Assembly: GCF_020166435.1 (NCBI RefSeq)
Contig: NZ_JAINZP010000008.1
Location: forward strand, 142,275-206,274
Reading direction: 5' to 3'
DNA length: 64,000 nt
From: Pectobacterium versatile
Lineage (GTDB): Bacteria > Pseudomonadota > Gammaproteobacteria > Enterobacterales > Enterobacteriaceae
The translations under genes and the position numbers were made by a program. Shown in pieces: positions 9,128 to 18,541 of this stretch; the stretch's first letter is position 1, and each line of letters begins with the position of its first letter. The notes beneath the pieces were generated by a model, which worked only from the letters and a program-made list of their open reading frames with translations, ran no database searches and had not been told where the DNA came from.

Positions 9128-10061
9128 GCAGCCTCCACGCCAGCTGTTCGAGGTAACGCCGCTGTTCTTCGGCCGCTTTTTGCGCCTGAGCCTGCGTACA
9201 GTGAATAAAATGTATCGGCTCACCGAGTCGGATTTGTGCCAGATGGAATAAATCCGCTTCGATCACCGTCGCAATACGTGGGTAACCGCCGGTTGTCTGC
9301 GCATCCGCCAGCAGTACGATAGGGTGACCATTGTGCGGAACCTGCACGACGCCCGGCAGCAGCCCATGCGATGGCAGCTCGCGCGGTTTGCTACCCCGTA
9401 ATGCAGCACGCTGTAGATCAGCGCCCAATAAACGGTAGCCCATGCGGTTACTTTGCGGGCTCAGTTGCCAGGACGTTCGCCAGAACAATTCCTGCATCTC
9501 TTCGCTGAATTCCTGATACTCCGGCCCTGGTAATGCCCGCACGCGGTTGCCGAACAACAGCTGCTTGATACCGACTTCTCGCGTCAGTTCGCGAGTTGGC
9601 GTACCCAGAGGAAGTTCATCGCCATCCATCAGCAAACGTCCGTCAAAGCCCCCAAAACCGGCTTTCAAGTCGGTACTGCGCGAGCCAAGCGCTTCCGGCA
9701 CATCCACGCCGCCGGACAGCGCCAGATAGCTACGCATTCCGTTACGCGGCATGCGCATTTTCAACGTTTGTCCCGGCTTCACAGCGAAACGCCAGCCTGT
9801 CCAGAGTGGTTTTCCATCCAGTTCGGCATGACAGTCCGCACCGGTTAGCGCCACCCAGCAGGCGGTGGTGAATATTGCGGTAAACTTACCCAGCGTAATT
9901 TCCAGCGCGGCAGCATTCTCCGCGTTGCCCACTAGCAGGTTGGCCATTGCCAGGGCAGGCAGATCGAGCGCGCCTGACTGGCTGATACCCAAACGGCGAA
10001 AACCGACGCGGCCGCCGTCCTGCACCGAAGTATGCAATCCGGCATGAATAACCTTCAGCAT
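9117..10061 (-). CDS. pxpC: 5-oxoprolinase subunit C (biotin-dependent carboxylase-like)
   Basis: This 314-residue protein belongs to the AHS2 family. With PxpB it forms the kinase-like part of bacterial 5-oxoprolinase. Family blocks include [22 protein letters not shown] at the N terminus, [31 protein letters not shown] and the C-terminal [28 protein letters not shown]. It overlaps pxpB by 7 bp upstream and pxpA by 11 bp downstream. It was formerly ybgK. Confidence 0.96.
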   Translation of the reverse strand: MLKVIHAGLHTSVQDGGRVGFRRLGISQSGALDLPALAMANLLVGNAENAAALEITLGKFTAIFTTACWVALTGADCHAELDGKPLWTGWRFAVKPGQTLKMRMPRNGMRSYLALSGGVDVPEALGSRSTDLKAGFGGFDGRLLMDGDELPLGTPTRELTREVGIKQLLFGNRVRALPGPEYQEFSEEMQELFWRTSWQLSPQSNRMGYRLLGADLQRAALRGSKPRELPSHGLLPGVVQVPHNGHPIVLLADAQTTGGYPRIATVIEADLFHLAQIRLGEPIHFIHCTQAQAQKAAEEQRRYLEQLAWRLHDY

Positions 10062-10711
10062 ACGCCCTCCTTCTGTGGCAAAAACCGAACGTTATCACCG
10101 GGACGTAGCAACGTTGGCGGCATCGTTTGTGGATTAAACAATTTCAGCGAGGTGCGACCAATCAGCTGCCAGCCACCGGGCGTCGCCAGCGGATAAATCC
10201 CCGTCTGTGCGCCACCAATCCCGACCGATCCTGCTGCCACGCGCAGGCGCGGCTCAGCGCGGCGCGGCATATGCAGTTTCTCGTTTAATCCGCCGAGGTA
10301 GGCAAAACCCGGCTGGAAGCCCAAAAAGTAAACCACATACTGTGCGGCTGCATGTGCTTCCACAACCTGACTCACTGTCAGGCCACTGTGAGCGGCAACC
10401 TCCACCAAATCCGGCCCTGCCTCTCCGCCATACACGACGGGAATGTCGATATCGCGTGGGTCAAACGCCAGCGATTCGCTCTCTTCCCACCAGCGCTGCA
10501 AGCGTTCAATCGCATCGAGCGCCACCAACTGCGGATGCGCCAACAGCACCGTCAGATTATTCATGCCTGGAATCGCTTCCAGCACCTCTTCATGATGGTT
10601 CAGGCGCTCGGCAAGCCCCCATATCCGCTGCTGGCTCTCCAGCGACATTGGCGGTTCCAGTTCCAGAACCACAGCTCTCTCACCCAGAAGATAACACCGT
10701 GCTCGTTGCAA
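10055..10711 (-). CDS. pxpB: 5-oxoprolinase subunit B (KipI/AHS1 family)
   Basis: PxpB is the 218-residue allophanate-hydrolase-subunit-1-like component of 5-oxoprolinase. [21 protein letters not shown] matches E. coli YbgJ. The conserved blocks [24 protein letters not shown] and [16 protein letters not shown]...[34 protein letters not shown] are intact. It is the first gene of pxpBCA, 156 bp after ybgI, so it may have its own promoter or be read from phrB-ybgI. Confidence 0.96.
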   Translation of the reverse strand: MQRARCYLLGERAVVLELEPPMSLESQQRIWGLAERLNHHEEVLEAIPGMNNLTVLLAHPQLVALDAIERLQRWWEESESLAFDPRDIDIPVVYGGEAGPDLVEVAAHSGLTVSQVVEAHAAAQYVVYFLGFQPGFAYLGGLNEKLHMPRRAEPRLRVAAGSVGIGGAQTGIYPLATPGGWQLIGRTSLKLFNPQTMPPTLLRPGDNVRFLPQKEGVC

Positions 10712-10867
10712 TCTTTCCTCCTGAATCGCGTTTTATCCGTTATGGTGAACATGGCTAAATGATTAGCGAGGCTTACTGTTCTATTTTCTTCTTAACAGCT
10801 AAGCAACAACGATGCCAATATCAAAAATGTGACATCATTCCTGTGCGGTACAGAGACTTTCAATCCG

Positions 10868-11611
10868 TCACGCGGGGTTAGGAATATCAATAAATGTCAC
10901 ATCAAAACCATGCTGTGCCGCCAGCCATTCGCCCAACGCTTTGATGCCGCCGCGTTCGGTGGCATGGTGTCCGGCAGCAAAAAAGTGCAGCCCCATTTCG
11001 CGCGCGATATGAATCGTTTGCTCAGACACTTCACCAGTAATAAACGCATCGACCCCGAAGCGGGCCGCTTGTTCAATAAATCCCTGACCGCCGCCGGTAC
11101 ACCAGGCCACGCGTTGTATCTGTTGCGGTGCATTATCCCCACAATGCAGCACGCTACGCCCCAGCCGTTTTTCTACACGGCGGCAAAAAGCATCTGCCGT
11201 CATGGGCTGCGCCAGTTCACCATACGGCACCAGCGGCTCGATCGCCCCCTGCACCTGAATCTCCAGCAGCGCCGCCAGCTGTGCGTTATTCCCCAGTTCC
11301 GGGTGTGCATCCAGCGGCAAGTGATAGCCGTACAGGTTGATATCATTGAGCAACAGCGTTTTCAGTCGGTTACGCTTCATACCACAGACAATCTGTGGTT
11401 CGTTTTTCCAGAAGTAGCCGTGGTGAACCAGAATCGCATCGGCCTGCTTTTCTACCGCCGCATCCAACAGCGCCTGTGAGGCCGTTACGCCCGTCACAAT
11501 ACGTTTTACCTCTGCACGCCCTTCAACCTGTAAACCGTTCGGTGCGTAGTCCTGAAACGTCGCCGTGCTCAGTTTCTCGTTAATGATTCTTTCCAGTTCC
11601 ACATTACGCAT
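10868..11611 (-). CDS. ybgI: NIF3-family metal-binding protein YbgI
   Basis: This 247-residue protein of the NIF3/YqfO family forms a toroidal hexamer with a dinuclear metal site. Its function is not settled; annotation pipelines often call it GTP cyclohydrolase 1 type 2 homologue. Metal ligands are visible in ILVHHGYFW (about 60-68), PLDAHPELGNNAQLA near 97, and AGHHATERGG near 214. Similarity to E. coli YbgI is high to the C-terminal FIDIPNPA. It overlaps phrB by 8 bp. Confidence 0.95.
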   Translation of the reverse strand: MRNVELERIINEKLSTATFQDYAPNGLQVEGRAEVKRIVTGVTASQALLDAAVEKQADAILVHHGYFWKNEPQIVCGMKRNRLKTLLLNDINLYGYHLPLDAHPELGNNAQLAALLEIQVQGAIEPLVPYGELAQPMTADAFCRRVEKRLGRSVLHCGDNAPQQIQRVAWCTGGGQGFIEQAARFGVDAFITGEVSEQTIHIAREMGLHFFAAGHHATERGGIKALGEWLAAQHGFDVTFIDIPNPA

Positions 11612-13097
11612 ACTTACTGTTCTCTTCTCGATCGTTATCCGCCATACCGATATTTTTGGCCGCCTCGAACGCCGCCAGCGTATCCTGACGCGCGGTTTTA
11701 TGGTCGACGATTGGCAGCGGATAGTTCAGCTGATGGTGGTGTTTGTCAGCCCAGCGATGGGGCTGATGAATATCTTTATCCGGCACAGCGGCCAGTTCAG
11801 GCAGCCAGTGGCGAATAAACCGACCTTCTGGGTCGAAGCGCTCGCCCTGCGTTGTCGGGTTGAAAATACGAAAATAAGGTGCCGCGTCGGTGCCTGTTGA
11901 CGCCGCCCACTGCCAGCCGCCGTTATTCGCCGCCAGATCGCCATCCAGCAGTTGCGACATAAAGTAGCGTTCGCCTTCACGCCAATCGATCAGTAAATCT
12001 TTGACAAGAAAACTGGCGCAAATCATACGCAGGCGATTGTGCATCCATCCCGTTTCATTCAGTTGACGCATCGCCGCATCCACGATCGGGTAGCCCGTTT
12101 TCCCCTGTTGCCAGGCGGCTAAATCTTCCGGTGATTCCCGCCATTTCACCCACTGCGTCCACGCGGTGAACGGTCGGTGTTTACACAGCTGCGGCCAAGA
12201 GACAATCAGGTGGCGGTAAAACTCACGCCAGACCAGTTCGTTAAACCAAGTGAATGCCCCGCCCTCACGCCGTTCCAGCATATCCGGACATTCGGCGCGC
12301 AGGCGGTTGAAGCATTGGCGCGGCGAAACTATCCCAAGCGCCAGATACGGAGAAATTTTGCTGGTGCCGGGTAGCGCCGGAAAATCCCGCTGCTGATCGT
12401 AATCCTGCACCTGTTCGCGACAAAAACGGCGCAGCTGCTGTAATGCCGCGCGTTCGCCGCGAGGAAAATCTTCACTATCCACTTCGCGCTGCGGATAGCT
12501 GAACGGTGCCAGTTCCACCGTGTTATCGATCGGCTCACCGCGTGCTTCCGGTGCCGGTACGCACGTCGTATCCGACTCCAGCAGACGTTTGATAAAGGCC
12601 TGGCGAAAGGGCGTAAACACCTTATACATTTCGCCGTTGCCCGTCAGCACGCTACCCGGCGGCAACAACAGGCTGTCATGATAACCGTGACAAACCACGC
12701 TATCCGCCAGCCGATCTTTCACCTGCTTATCACGCAGGCGCTCGTTGATTTCATACTGATAATTGTAGAAAAGATCGGTGGCCTGCTGCTGCGCACAAAA
12801 CTGCACCAGCCAGTCAACCGACGCCGCAAAGTCAGCACATTCGTGGTAATGCAGCGGGATACCTTTTTCTGCCAGCGCCTGCTGTACCAGCGTCAGGTTC
12901 TCCAGCAGAAAGGCCGCCTGACGCGGAGCCATATCGTGCTTTTCCCACTGTACGGGCGTGGCGATAAAGACGGCAAGCACCGTCGCGTTCGGATCCTGAC
13001 AGGCCGCGTACAGCGCCAGATTATCGGTAACGCGCAGGTCGTTACGTAGCCAGACTACATGCGTAACGACATGATGTGTAACTACATGCGTGGTCAT
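11604..13097 (-). CDS. phrB: Deoxyribodipyrimidine photolyase
   Basis: PhrB uses FADH- and a folate antenna to split cyclobutane pyrimidine dimers with light. The 497 residues contain an N-terminal antenna domain ([18 protein letters not shown]) and the C-terminal FAD domain with [56 protein letters not shown] and [28 protein letters not shown]. The start at 13097 has a GAGGAA ribosome site. The N terminus is about 9 residues longer than in E. coli, caused by a repeated Thr-His-Val-Val motif (an 11-base direct repeat 27 bp apart). The gene follows the DUF523-DUF1722 gene by 21 bp and overlaps ybgI. Confidence 0.96.
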   Translation of the reverse strand: MTTHVVTHHVVTHVVWLRNDLRVTDNLALYAACQDPNATVLAVFIATPVQWEKHDMAPRQAAFLLENLTLVQQALAEKGIPLHYHECADFAASVDWLVQFCAQQQATDLFYNYQYEINERLRDKQVKDRLADSVVCHGYHDSLLLPPGSVLTGNGEMYKVFTPFRQAFIKRLLESDTTCVPAPEARGEPIDNTVELAPFSYPQREVDSEDFPRGERAALQQLRRFCREQVQDYDQQRDFPALPGTSKISPYLALGIVSPRQCFNRLRAECPDMLERREGGAFTWFNELVWREFYRHLIVSWPQLCKHRPFTAWTQWVKWRESPEDLAAWQQGKTGYPIVDAAMRQLNETGWMHNRLRMICASFLVKDLLIDWREGERYFMSQLLDGDLAANNGGWQWAASTGTDAAPYFRIFNPTTQGERFDPEGRFIRHWLPELAAVPDKDIHQPHRWADKHHHQLNYPLPIVDHKTARQDTLAAFEAAKNIGMADNDREENSKYA

Positions 13098-13118
13098 GAA
13101 ATTCCTCGGGCGGTCAAA

Positions 13119-14078
13119 CTAGTGTCCGTAACGCAGGCGTAATGCCTCGGGGTACGGCTCAAAGTAACGCTGCTGAGCCAGATACGCATCGGGGTATTCC
13201 GCCATGTAATGTTTTAGCAACGTGATAGGTGCCAGTAGCGGCTGCAAGCCTTGTCGATAGCGATCGATGAGCTGCGCCAGTTCCTGTCGCTGTTGAGCGT
13301 TAAGCTGACGTCGGAAGTAGCCCTGCACGTGCATCAGCACATTGGTATGGTTGCGCCGCGTCGCAGGCTTCGACAACAGCTTCATTAGCCGCTTCCGATA
13401 CTCAACGATGTAGTCTTCCAGCGATTCCCATTTATCGATCCCCGCAACAAACGGCCCCAGTTCGCGGTATTCCGGCTGGGAATGCGCCAGCAGCAGGAGT
13501 TTATAGCGGCTATGAAAGGCAATCAGCGCACCACGGCTCAGGCCGTTTTGCCATAGCTGATTCAGTTCGTGTAACGCATAAACGCGCTCAATGAAATTTT
13601 CTCGCAAGCCAGGATCCTGCAGGCGTCCGTCTTCCTCAACCGGTAGCCAAGGCATTTGCCGCATCAGCTCCTGCGTAAACAGGCCGATACCACTTTTACG
13701 CGCATCCTTTTGCGTTTCATTGTAAACCTTCACGCGCTCCATACCGCAGCTCGGCGATTTGGCGCAGACGATATAACCGCATAAGTGCTGAAGCTGACTG
13801 ACTTTGTCAGCGGAAAACACCGTCATCTGCTGGGTAACATCCAGCGGCGAACCATTGCTGGCACGCATCGTGATATGGCTTTCCCCTTCTCGCACCAGCC
13901 TGAGTGCCGGACGCGGCACCGGTAAACCAATCGCCATTTCTGGGCAGACCGGTTCAAAACGAAAATAGGGTGCCAGTTGTTCAGCGGCAAACGTCAAACG
14001 CTTGTGTCCGCCATCAAATCGCACGGGATTACCGAGCAAACAGGCGCTGATACCAACAGGGATGAGTTCGAGCGTCAT
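13119..14078 (-). CDS. ybgA: DUF523-DUF1722 fusion protein (YbgA-related)
   Basis: This 319-residue protein has two parts. The N-terminal half (about 1-155) has DUF523 features: PVGISACLLGNPVRFDGGHKR, FEPVCPEMAIGLPVPRPALRL and the Cys-containing VCAKSPSCGMERV. The C-terminal half (about 190-315) is the DUF1722/YbgA domain, with AFHSRYKLLLLAHSQPEYRELG and RRNHTNVLMHVQGYFRRQL. E. coli YbgA consists only of the second part. The conserved Cys residues in the first part may bind metal, and the role is unknown. It sits directly before phrB, as ybgA does in E. coli, suggesting a link to light or DNA repair. Confidence 0.9.
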   Translation of the reverse strand: MTLELIPVGISACLLGNPVRFDGGHKRLTFAAEQLAPYFRFEPVCPEMAIGLPVPRPALRLVREGESHITMRASNGSPLDVTQQMTVFSADKVSQLQHLCGYIVCAKSPSCGMERVKVYNETQKDARKSGIGLFTQELMRQMPWLPVEEDGRLQDPGLRENFIERVYALHELNQLWQNGLSRGALIAFHSRYKLLLLAHSQPEYRELGPFVAGIDKWESLEDYIVEYRKRLMKLLSKPATRRNHTNVLMHVQGYFRRQLNAQQRQELAQLIDRYRQGLQPLLAPITLLKHYMAEYPDAYLAQQRYFEPYPEALRLRYGH

Positions 14079-14487
14079 GATTTATCCTTACGCTTGTCAT
14101 ATATGGTTTGCCTTGATGGCATTCTGCAAACCCTCTGACCAGCATAGCGGATTTCACCACGATTCTGTGCAGTCGTAGCGAAGAATAAAGTAATAAATCA
14201 TGAGATTGATGGATTATGTCGATCAAATAAGACGATTTTCTCTGCGAGCGAAATTGATATCCAAAACGTGCATCGCGAGTATCGTTTCGTCTGTCATCAA
14301 ATAGCCTTATTCCCCCACTACAATCCCCATTCCGATATAGAGTCCCAAAGAGGATACCCCATGTTTTTTCCCCTGCTTTACTGGCGGGACGCTTTGCTAT
14401 GGCCTTTAACTAGGCAACCCCAAAGCGCTCGCCCGATCCACCGATATCAAAATGGATATCACCTCCCGGTCTGGCACGGAGGTGATG
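14079..14487. other. Spacer between ybgA and the ABC importer
   Basis: This 409-bp divergent region has no credible gene. Promoters for both directions should lie here, but I see no strong -35/-10 pair. I also see no Fur-box-like dyad, which argues against simple iron control of the downstream importer. Confidence 0.5.
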
Positions 14488-15180
14488 ATGACCACGACTG
14501 AATTCACCACGCCCGCCGCGATTGCGATCGACAAATTGTCCCACGCTTTCGCAGGCAAAACGGTTCTCGATTCCATCAGCCTCAATGTGCCAAAAGGCAC
14601 CATTCTGGCCCTGCTGGGGCCTTCCGGCTGCGGCAAAAGTACGTTGCTAAAGCTGCTGGCCGGTCTGTTACAGCCGGATGTGGGCACCATTCATTTTGGC
14701 GATCGTCAGGTTGCTGGTCACCAGCTATCCCTGCCGCCAGAGCAGCGCAATCTGGGCATGGTCTTTCAGGACTACGCGCTTTGGCCACATATGACGGTTG
14801 CACAAAACGTCGGGTTTCCGCTGCTAATGAGGAAGGTTCCGCGCGATCTCTGCCGCCAACGGGTGGAAGTCACGCTAGCGCGCGTCGGTCTGGCTGATTT
14901 TGCCGATCGAAAACCTGCTGATTTATCCGGCGGCCAGCAACAGCGAGTCGCACTGGCGCGCGCCATCATCGCGGAGCCGAACATTCTGCTCTTCGATGAA
15001 CCGCTATCCAATCTCGACCGGGATCTACGTGAATCGCTTTGCCAGGAGATGGCATCGCTCTTACGCCATCTTGGTACCACCGCCGTGTATGTCACTCACG
15101 ACAGAGGCGAAGCCAACATACTGGCGCACCGTATTGTTCACATGTCGCAAGGCCACATTACTGATATCACCACACATTAA
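14488..15180 (+). CDS. ABC importer ATP-binding protein
   Basis: This is the cytoplasmic ATPase of a binding-protein-dependent importer, 230 residues from the chosen start. GGAGG at 14478-14482 lies 5 nt before this ATG; an ATG three bases earlier is equally in frame, and a distal one at 14452 has no ribosome site. Walker A is GPSGCGKST (about 38-46), the Q loop is MVFQDYALWPHMTV, the signature is LSGGQQQR, Walker B is NILLFDEPLSNLD, and the switch His is in YVTHDRGEA. It lacks the C-terminal TOBE extension of longer FbpC/PotA-type subunits. It is first in an operon with a periplasmic protein and a permease. Confidence 0.92.
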   Translation: MTTTEFTTPAAIAIDKLSHAFAGKTVLDSISLNVPKGTILALLGPSGCGKSTLLKLLAGLLQPDVGTIHFGDRQVAGHQLSLPPEQRNLGMVFQDYALWPHMTVAQNVGFPLLMRKVPRDLCRQRVEVTLARVGLADFADRKPADLSGGQQQRVALARAIIAEPNILLFDEPLSNLDRDLRESLCQEMASLLRHLGTTAVYVTHDRGEANILAHRIVHMSQGHITDITTH

Positions 15181-15197
15181 CTTTGGGAAAAAACACA

Positions 15198-16178
15198 ATG
15201 AAAAACAATCTGTTTACCATGAATCAACGAGGCATCATTATGGGTATAGCTCTCTCATTAGCGGCGGTAGCAGGCAGCGCACAGGCCCTGACGCTGTACA
15301 CCGCCGGACCGGGAGCACTGGCGAAGAAACTGGCAGCAGGTTATGAAAAGCAGACTGGCGTGAAAGTTGATGTCTTTCAGGCGACAACCGGTAAAGTCAT
15401 GGCAAGACTAGAAGCCGAACAGGCCAATCCACGTGCCGATGTTCTTATTTCTGCCTCCTGGGATACGGCGACAGATTTGCAGCAGCGTGGCTGGCTGTTG
15501 GAATTTGATAGCCCGAATGCGGCCACCGTGCCTGCACAGTTCAAAGCGCCTTTCTATGTGGCACAGGGCATTTCCGCATTGGGCATTGTCTGGAACAGCA
15601 AGAGTGGTACTCCAGAGCCCAAAGACTGGAACGACCTCACCAAACCTGAATTTAAAGATAAAGTCACCACGCCAGATCCCGCGCTGTCCGGTGCCTCACT
15701 CGATCTGCTAATTGGTTTGCAAAATGCGGAAAAAGATAAAGCCTGGGAGATGTTCGATCGCTTAAAAGCCAACGGTATGATCATCGCCGGCCCGAACGCA
15801 CAGGCATTAACGCCGGTGCTGCAAGGCGCGAAAGCCGCCGTTTTTGGTGCCGTGGACTACGTTTCTTACGGCAGCATGGAGTCTGGCGAATCCATTAAAG
15901 TCATTTTCCCTTCCAGCGGCACCGTCATTGCCCCTCGCCCGATGATGATCCTGAAAAGCAGCAAAAACCAGCAGCAGGCAAAAGACTTCATCAACTACAT
16001 GCTGTCGCCTGAAGGCCAGAAAGCAGTAGCGGAAGCCTGGCTGATGCCCGCGCGTCAGGACATTGATGCCAAGCGTCCTGTATTTAAGAACCTGACATTG
16101 CTGCCAGAAGGTGATAGCGCGTCAACGTCCCGTGCTGCCGTTCTCGATCGCTTTGCCACCTTATTTGGTCAGCGCTAA
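15198..16178 (+). CDS. Periplasmic solute-binding protein of the ABC importer
   Basis: This is a 326-residue secreted receptor. The ATG at 15198 is preferred over the TTG at 15183. The signal peptide covers about residues 1-31 (hydrophobic IIMGIALSLAAVAGS, cleavage near AQA-L). The mature part starts LTLYTAGPGALAKKLAAGYEKQTGVKV, typical of the class that includes iron(III) and phosphonate/phosphate-ester receptors. The adjacent Tyr-Tyr pair of classical ferric-binding FbpA is not evident; GAVDYVSYGS occupies the comparable position. Substrate is therefore unresolved: an iron chelate, an organophosphonate or a sugar phosphate are all possible. Confidence 0.9.
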   Translation: MKNNLFTMNQRGIIMGIALSLAAVAGSAQALTLYTAGPGALAKKLAAGYEKQTGVKVDVFQATTGKVMARLEAEQANPRADVLISASWDTATDLQQRGWLLEFDSPNAATVPAQFKAPFYVAQGISALGIVWNSKSGTPEPKDWNDLTKPEFKDKVTTPDPALSGASLDLLIGLQNAEKDKAWEMFDRLKANGMIIAGPNAQALTPVLQGAKAAVFGAVDYVSYGSMESGESIKVIFPSSGTVIAPRPMMILKSSKNQQQAKDFINYMLSPEGQKAVAEAWLMPARQDIDAKRPVFKNLTLLPEGDSASTSRAAVLDRFATLFGQR

Positions 16179-16270
16179 GCCTGTTCAGTCATGACAGCCC
16201 CCGGATAGTTCGAGTGGCATGACACTAGATAATGCCCTGCTGACGACCGTCAGCAGGGCTGGAGTATCAG

Positions 16271-17926
16271 ATGAACAAGTTTGCTTTACTGCCACTGCTT
16301 ACGGTGGCGGTACTTTTTACTCTGGTTGGCATTCCCGTATTGTTCGTTGCGCTACAGGCGATCTTCCCGAACTTGGGTGCGGGCTCTTTTTCGAACCCGT
16401 TCTCGGCATTCGCAGAAGTCTTCGCACAGGCGCGCTTGTTCGCGCTGTTGAAAAATACGCTGCTGCTTGGGCTGGGTGTTGCCCTGTGCTGTGCGGTCAT
16501 TGCTATTCCACTCGGTGCGTTGCGCGGGCTCTTTGCGCTACCGCTGGCAAGGTTTTGGGATTTACTGTTTCTCATTCCATTCCTGATCCCACCTTATATT
16601 GCTGGGCTGTCGTGGATGCTGGCGCTACAGCCACGAGGCTATGCGGAACAGCTATTACCCATTCAACTCGGTGAGGTTCTGTTTTCACTGCCCGGCATGA
16701 TTGGTGTCATGACGCTGAATATTTTCCCAGTCGTCTATTTCGCCGTTTCGCGCAGTATGGCCGCAAGCGGAAACCGTCTGGCGGATGTCGCTCGCGTTCA
16801 CGGTGCCAGCGGCTGGCAGGCCTTCTTGCGAGTCACGCTGCCATTGTCGCTACCTGCGACAGCGGCCAGCCTGCTGCTTGCCTTCACGCTGGCGATCGAA
16901 GAGTACGGCATACCCGCCGCATTGGGATCACGTGCCGGTATTCAGGTCCTGACGACAAATATCGAGCAACGTCTGGCGGACTGGCCGATCGATCTCTCCG
17001 GTTCAGCGGTGCTGTCTTTGCTGTTGGTCGCCATCGCGCTCTGCGCATTTACTTTACAGCGGGCGATGGTCGCCGGTAGCAATGTGGAAACCACCACTGG
17101 CAAACCCGCCGCCATTGTTACTCGTCCATTAGGAGTATGGCGCTGGCCGGTATTAATGCTATTTAGCGCCGTCGGGCTGCTGGCCGTCGGGATTCCACTG
17201 GCTTCCATGCTGATTACCGCGTTTTCTGCCACTATCTCTAGCACGATTTCCTGGCAAAATTTAACGTGGCAGCACTTCACCATGTTGGCTGATTACGAAA
17301 ACGAAGCGCTACCCGCCTTGACGACCAGCCTGGGGTTGGCTGTCGGCAGCGCGTTGCTGACGGGAACGGTCGGCTTTCTGGCATCCTGGTTTGTGGTCGC
17401 CAAGCGTATTCGGGGAGCGGCAGTGTTGGATGGCCTATCGATGCTACCCGCCGCGCTGCCGGGAATCGTTGTCGGAGTGGGGTTGATACTCGCCTGGAAC
17501 CAAAGCTTCTGGCCGATCACGCCCTATAACACTTGGGTGATTTTGCTGCTGTCATACAGTTGCCTGCTGCTGCCCTACCCCGTCCGCTACAGCAGTGCTG
17601 CATTGGCGCAAATCGGCAGTAATCTGGAGTCAGCGGCGCGCGTTCACGGCGCTAGCGCGATGGCGGCATTACGGCTGATTGTGTTCCCGCTGGTATTCCC
17701 CAGCTTGCTGGCAGCGATGATGCTGGTCTTTGCCGTCGCATCACGCGAGCTGGTGACATCACTCCTGCTATCACCTGCCGGTGTGCAAACAGTGTCTATT
17801 TTCGTTTGGCGTCAGTTCGAGCAAGGTTCCGTCGGGGATGGGATGGCGATGGCAAGCGTTGCCGTATTTATCAGCCTATCGGTGATGTTGCTGGCATTAC
17901 GATTTCATGCGCTAAAAACAAAATAA
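16271..17926 (+). CDS. ABC importer permease, two fused membrane domains
   Basis: This 551-residue inner-membrane protein contains two BPD_transp_1 domains in tandem with about 12 membrane segments, like FbpB/AfuB-type permeases. The two EAA loops that contact the ATPase are visible: DVARVHGASGWQAFLRVTLPLSLPA near 175-200 and ESAARVHGASAMAALRLIVFPLVFPS near 455-480. One polypeptide supplies both halves of the channel. The gene is 92 bp after the binding protein and ends in a 9-bp inverted repeat overlapping its stop. FbpB-type architecture suggests iron but does not prove it. Confidence 0.92.
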   Translation: MNKFALLPLLTVAVLFTLVGIPVLFVALQAIFPNLGAGSFSNPFSAFAEVFAQARLFALLKNTLLLGLGVALCCAVIAIPLGALRGLFALPLARFWDLLFLIPFLIPPYIAGLSWMLALQPRGYAEQLLPIQLGEVLFSLPGMIGVMTLNIFPVVYFAVSRSMAASGNRLADVARVHGASGWQAFLRVTLPLSLPATAASLLLAFTLAIEEYGIPAALGSRAGIQVLTTNIEQRLADWPIDLSGSAVLSLLLVAIALCAFTLQRAMVAGSNVETTTGKPAAIVTRPLGVWRWPVLMLFSAVGLLAVGIPLASMLITAFSATISSTISWQNLTWQHFTMLADYENEALPALTTSLGLAVGSALLTGTVGFLASWFVVAKRIRGAAVLDGLSMLPAALPGIVVGVGLILAWNQSFWPITPYNTWVILLLSYSCLLLPYPVRYSSAALAQIGSNLESAARVHGASAMAALRLIVFPLVFPSLLAAMMLVFAVASRELVTSLLLSPAGVQTVSIFVWRQFEQGSVGDGMAMASVAVFISLSVMLLALRFHALKTK

Positions 17927-17956
17927 GCGCCAGATCCGTAGCGGAAATGGCGCTTA
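17924..17956 (+). terminator. Inverted repeat at the end of the importer operon
   Basis: A perfect 9-bp inverted repeat (17924-17932 with 17948-17956) includes the permease stop codon. The loop is 15 nt and no T-run follows, so it is a weak or rho-assisted terminator or a 3' stabiliser. Confidence 0.5.
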
Positions 17957-18079
17957 ATCAGTACCGTTGAATGTTTCAAACTCGTGGCGTCAGTATGCAC
18001 AACGTACTGGCGTCACTACTCACGACTATATTCACTACTACGCGCGCAGAGCGGTCAACGGTAACCTGGCGCGATATTC

Positions 18080-18286
18080 TTAATAAAAATCGCAGGCGGC
18101 GGCTTCGGACTGCGCCATCCAGACAGGCTTATCGCTGGTTTTCAGCCAGACACGGTGTAAATAGCTGTAAAAACGCGCCCGATCGCGGCGGAACAGCATC
18201 ACCGGTAACGCCAGCACGCCGATGGCAACCACGGCAGCGCGACGCAGGAGAATACGGTGCAAGGGATAAGTAGTATAAAGCGACAT
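18080..18286 (-). CDS. ybfA: YbfA family small membrane protein
   Basis: This 68-residue protein matches E. coli YbfA closely in its second half ([32 protein letters not shown], ending in DFY). The start at 18286 has a strong AGGAGGAT ribosome site on the complement, so the longer frame upstream is not used. One hydrophobic segment (about 13-31) is followed by a basic soluble tail. Function is unknown. In E. coli ybfA lies next to kdpF and is transcribed away from it; here the kdp genes are gone apart from a kdpE remnant. Confidence 0.93.
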   Translation of the reverse strand: MSLYTTYPLHRILLRRAAVVAIGVLALPVMLFRRDRARFYSYLHRVWLKTSDKPVWMAQSEAAACDFY

Positions 18287-18541
18287 AACGATCCTCCTCT
18301 GGGATAAGCACCTTTGTTCAGCGGCGCTTTCCATAACGATAAAATAAGAACTGTGACATTGGTTAAAATTTTACCGCCTTTTCTGAAAGTTTACTACTCA
18401 TCGGACCAGAAAAAGATGAAATAATCGCCAATTTTTTCGTCATCACGTCACTAAGTTACAACAAGGTTAAAAATAAATTTACCATTGGTTAATTTATGGT
18501 TTTAGGTTGGATCACTTTACTCCCTCTTCTCACCGCACACC

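Noticed and set aside
14079..14487. Fur box or riboswitch ahead of the ABC importer
   Set aside because: No GATAATGATAATC-like dyad and no thiamine or cobalamin riboswitch core was visible.
14266..14501. 77-codon frame upstream of the ABC ATPase
   Set aside because: No ribosome site, no recognisable product, and it runs into the importer's start region.
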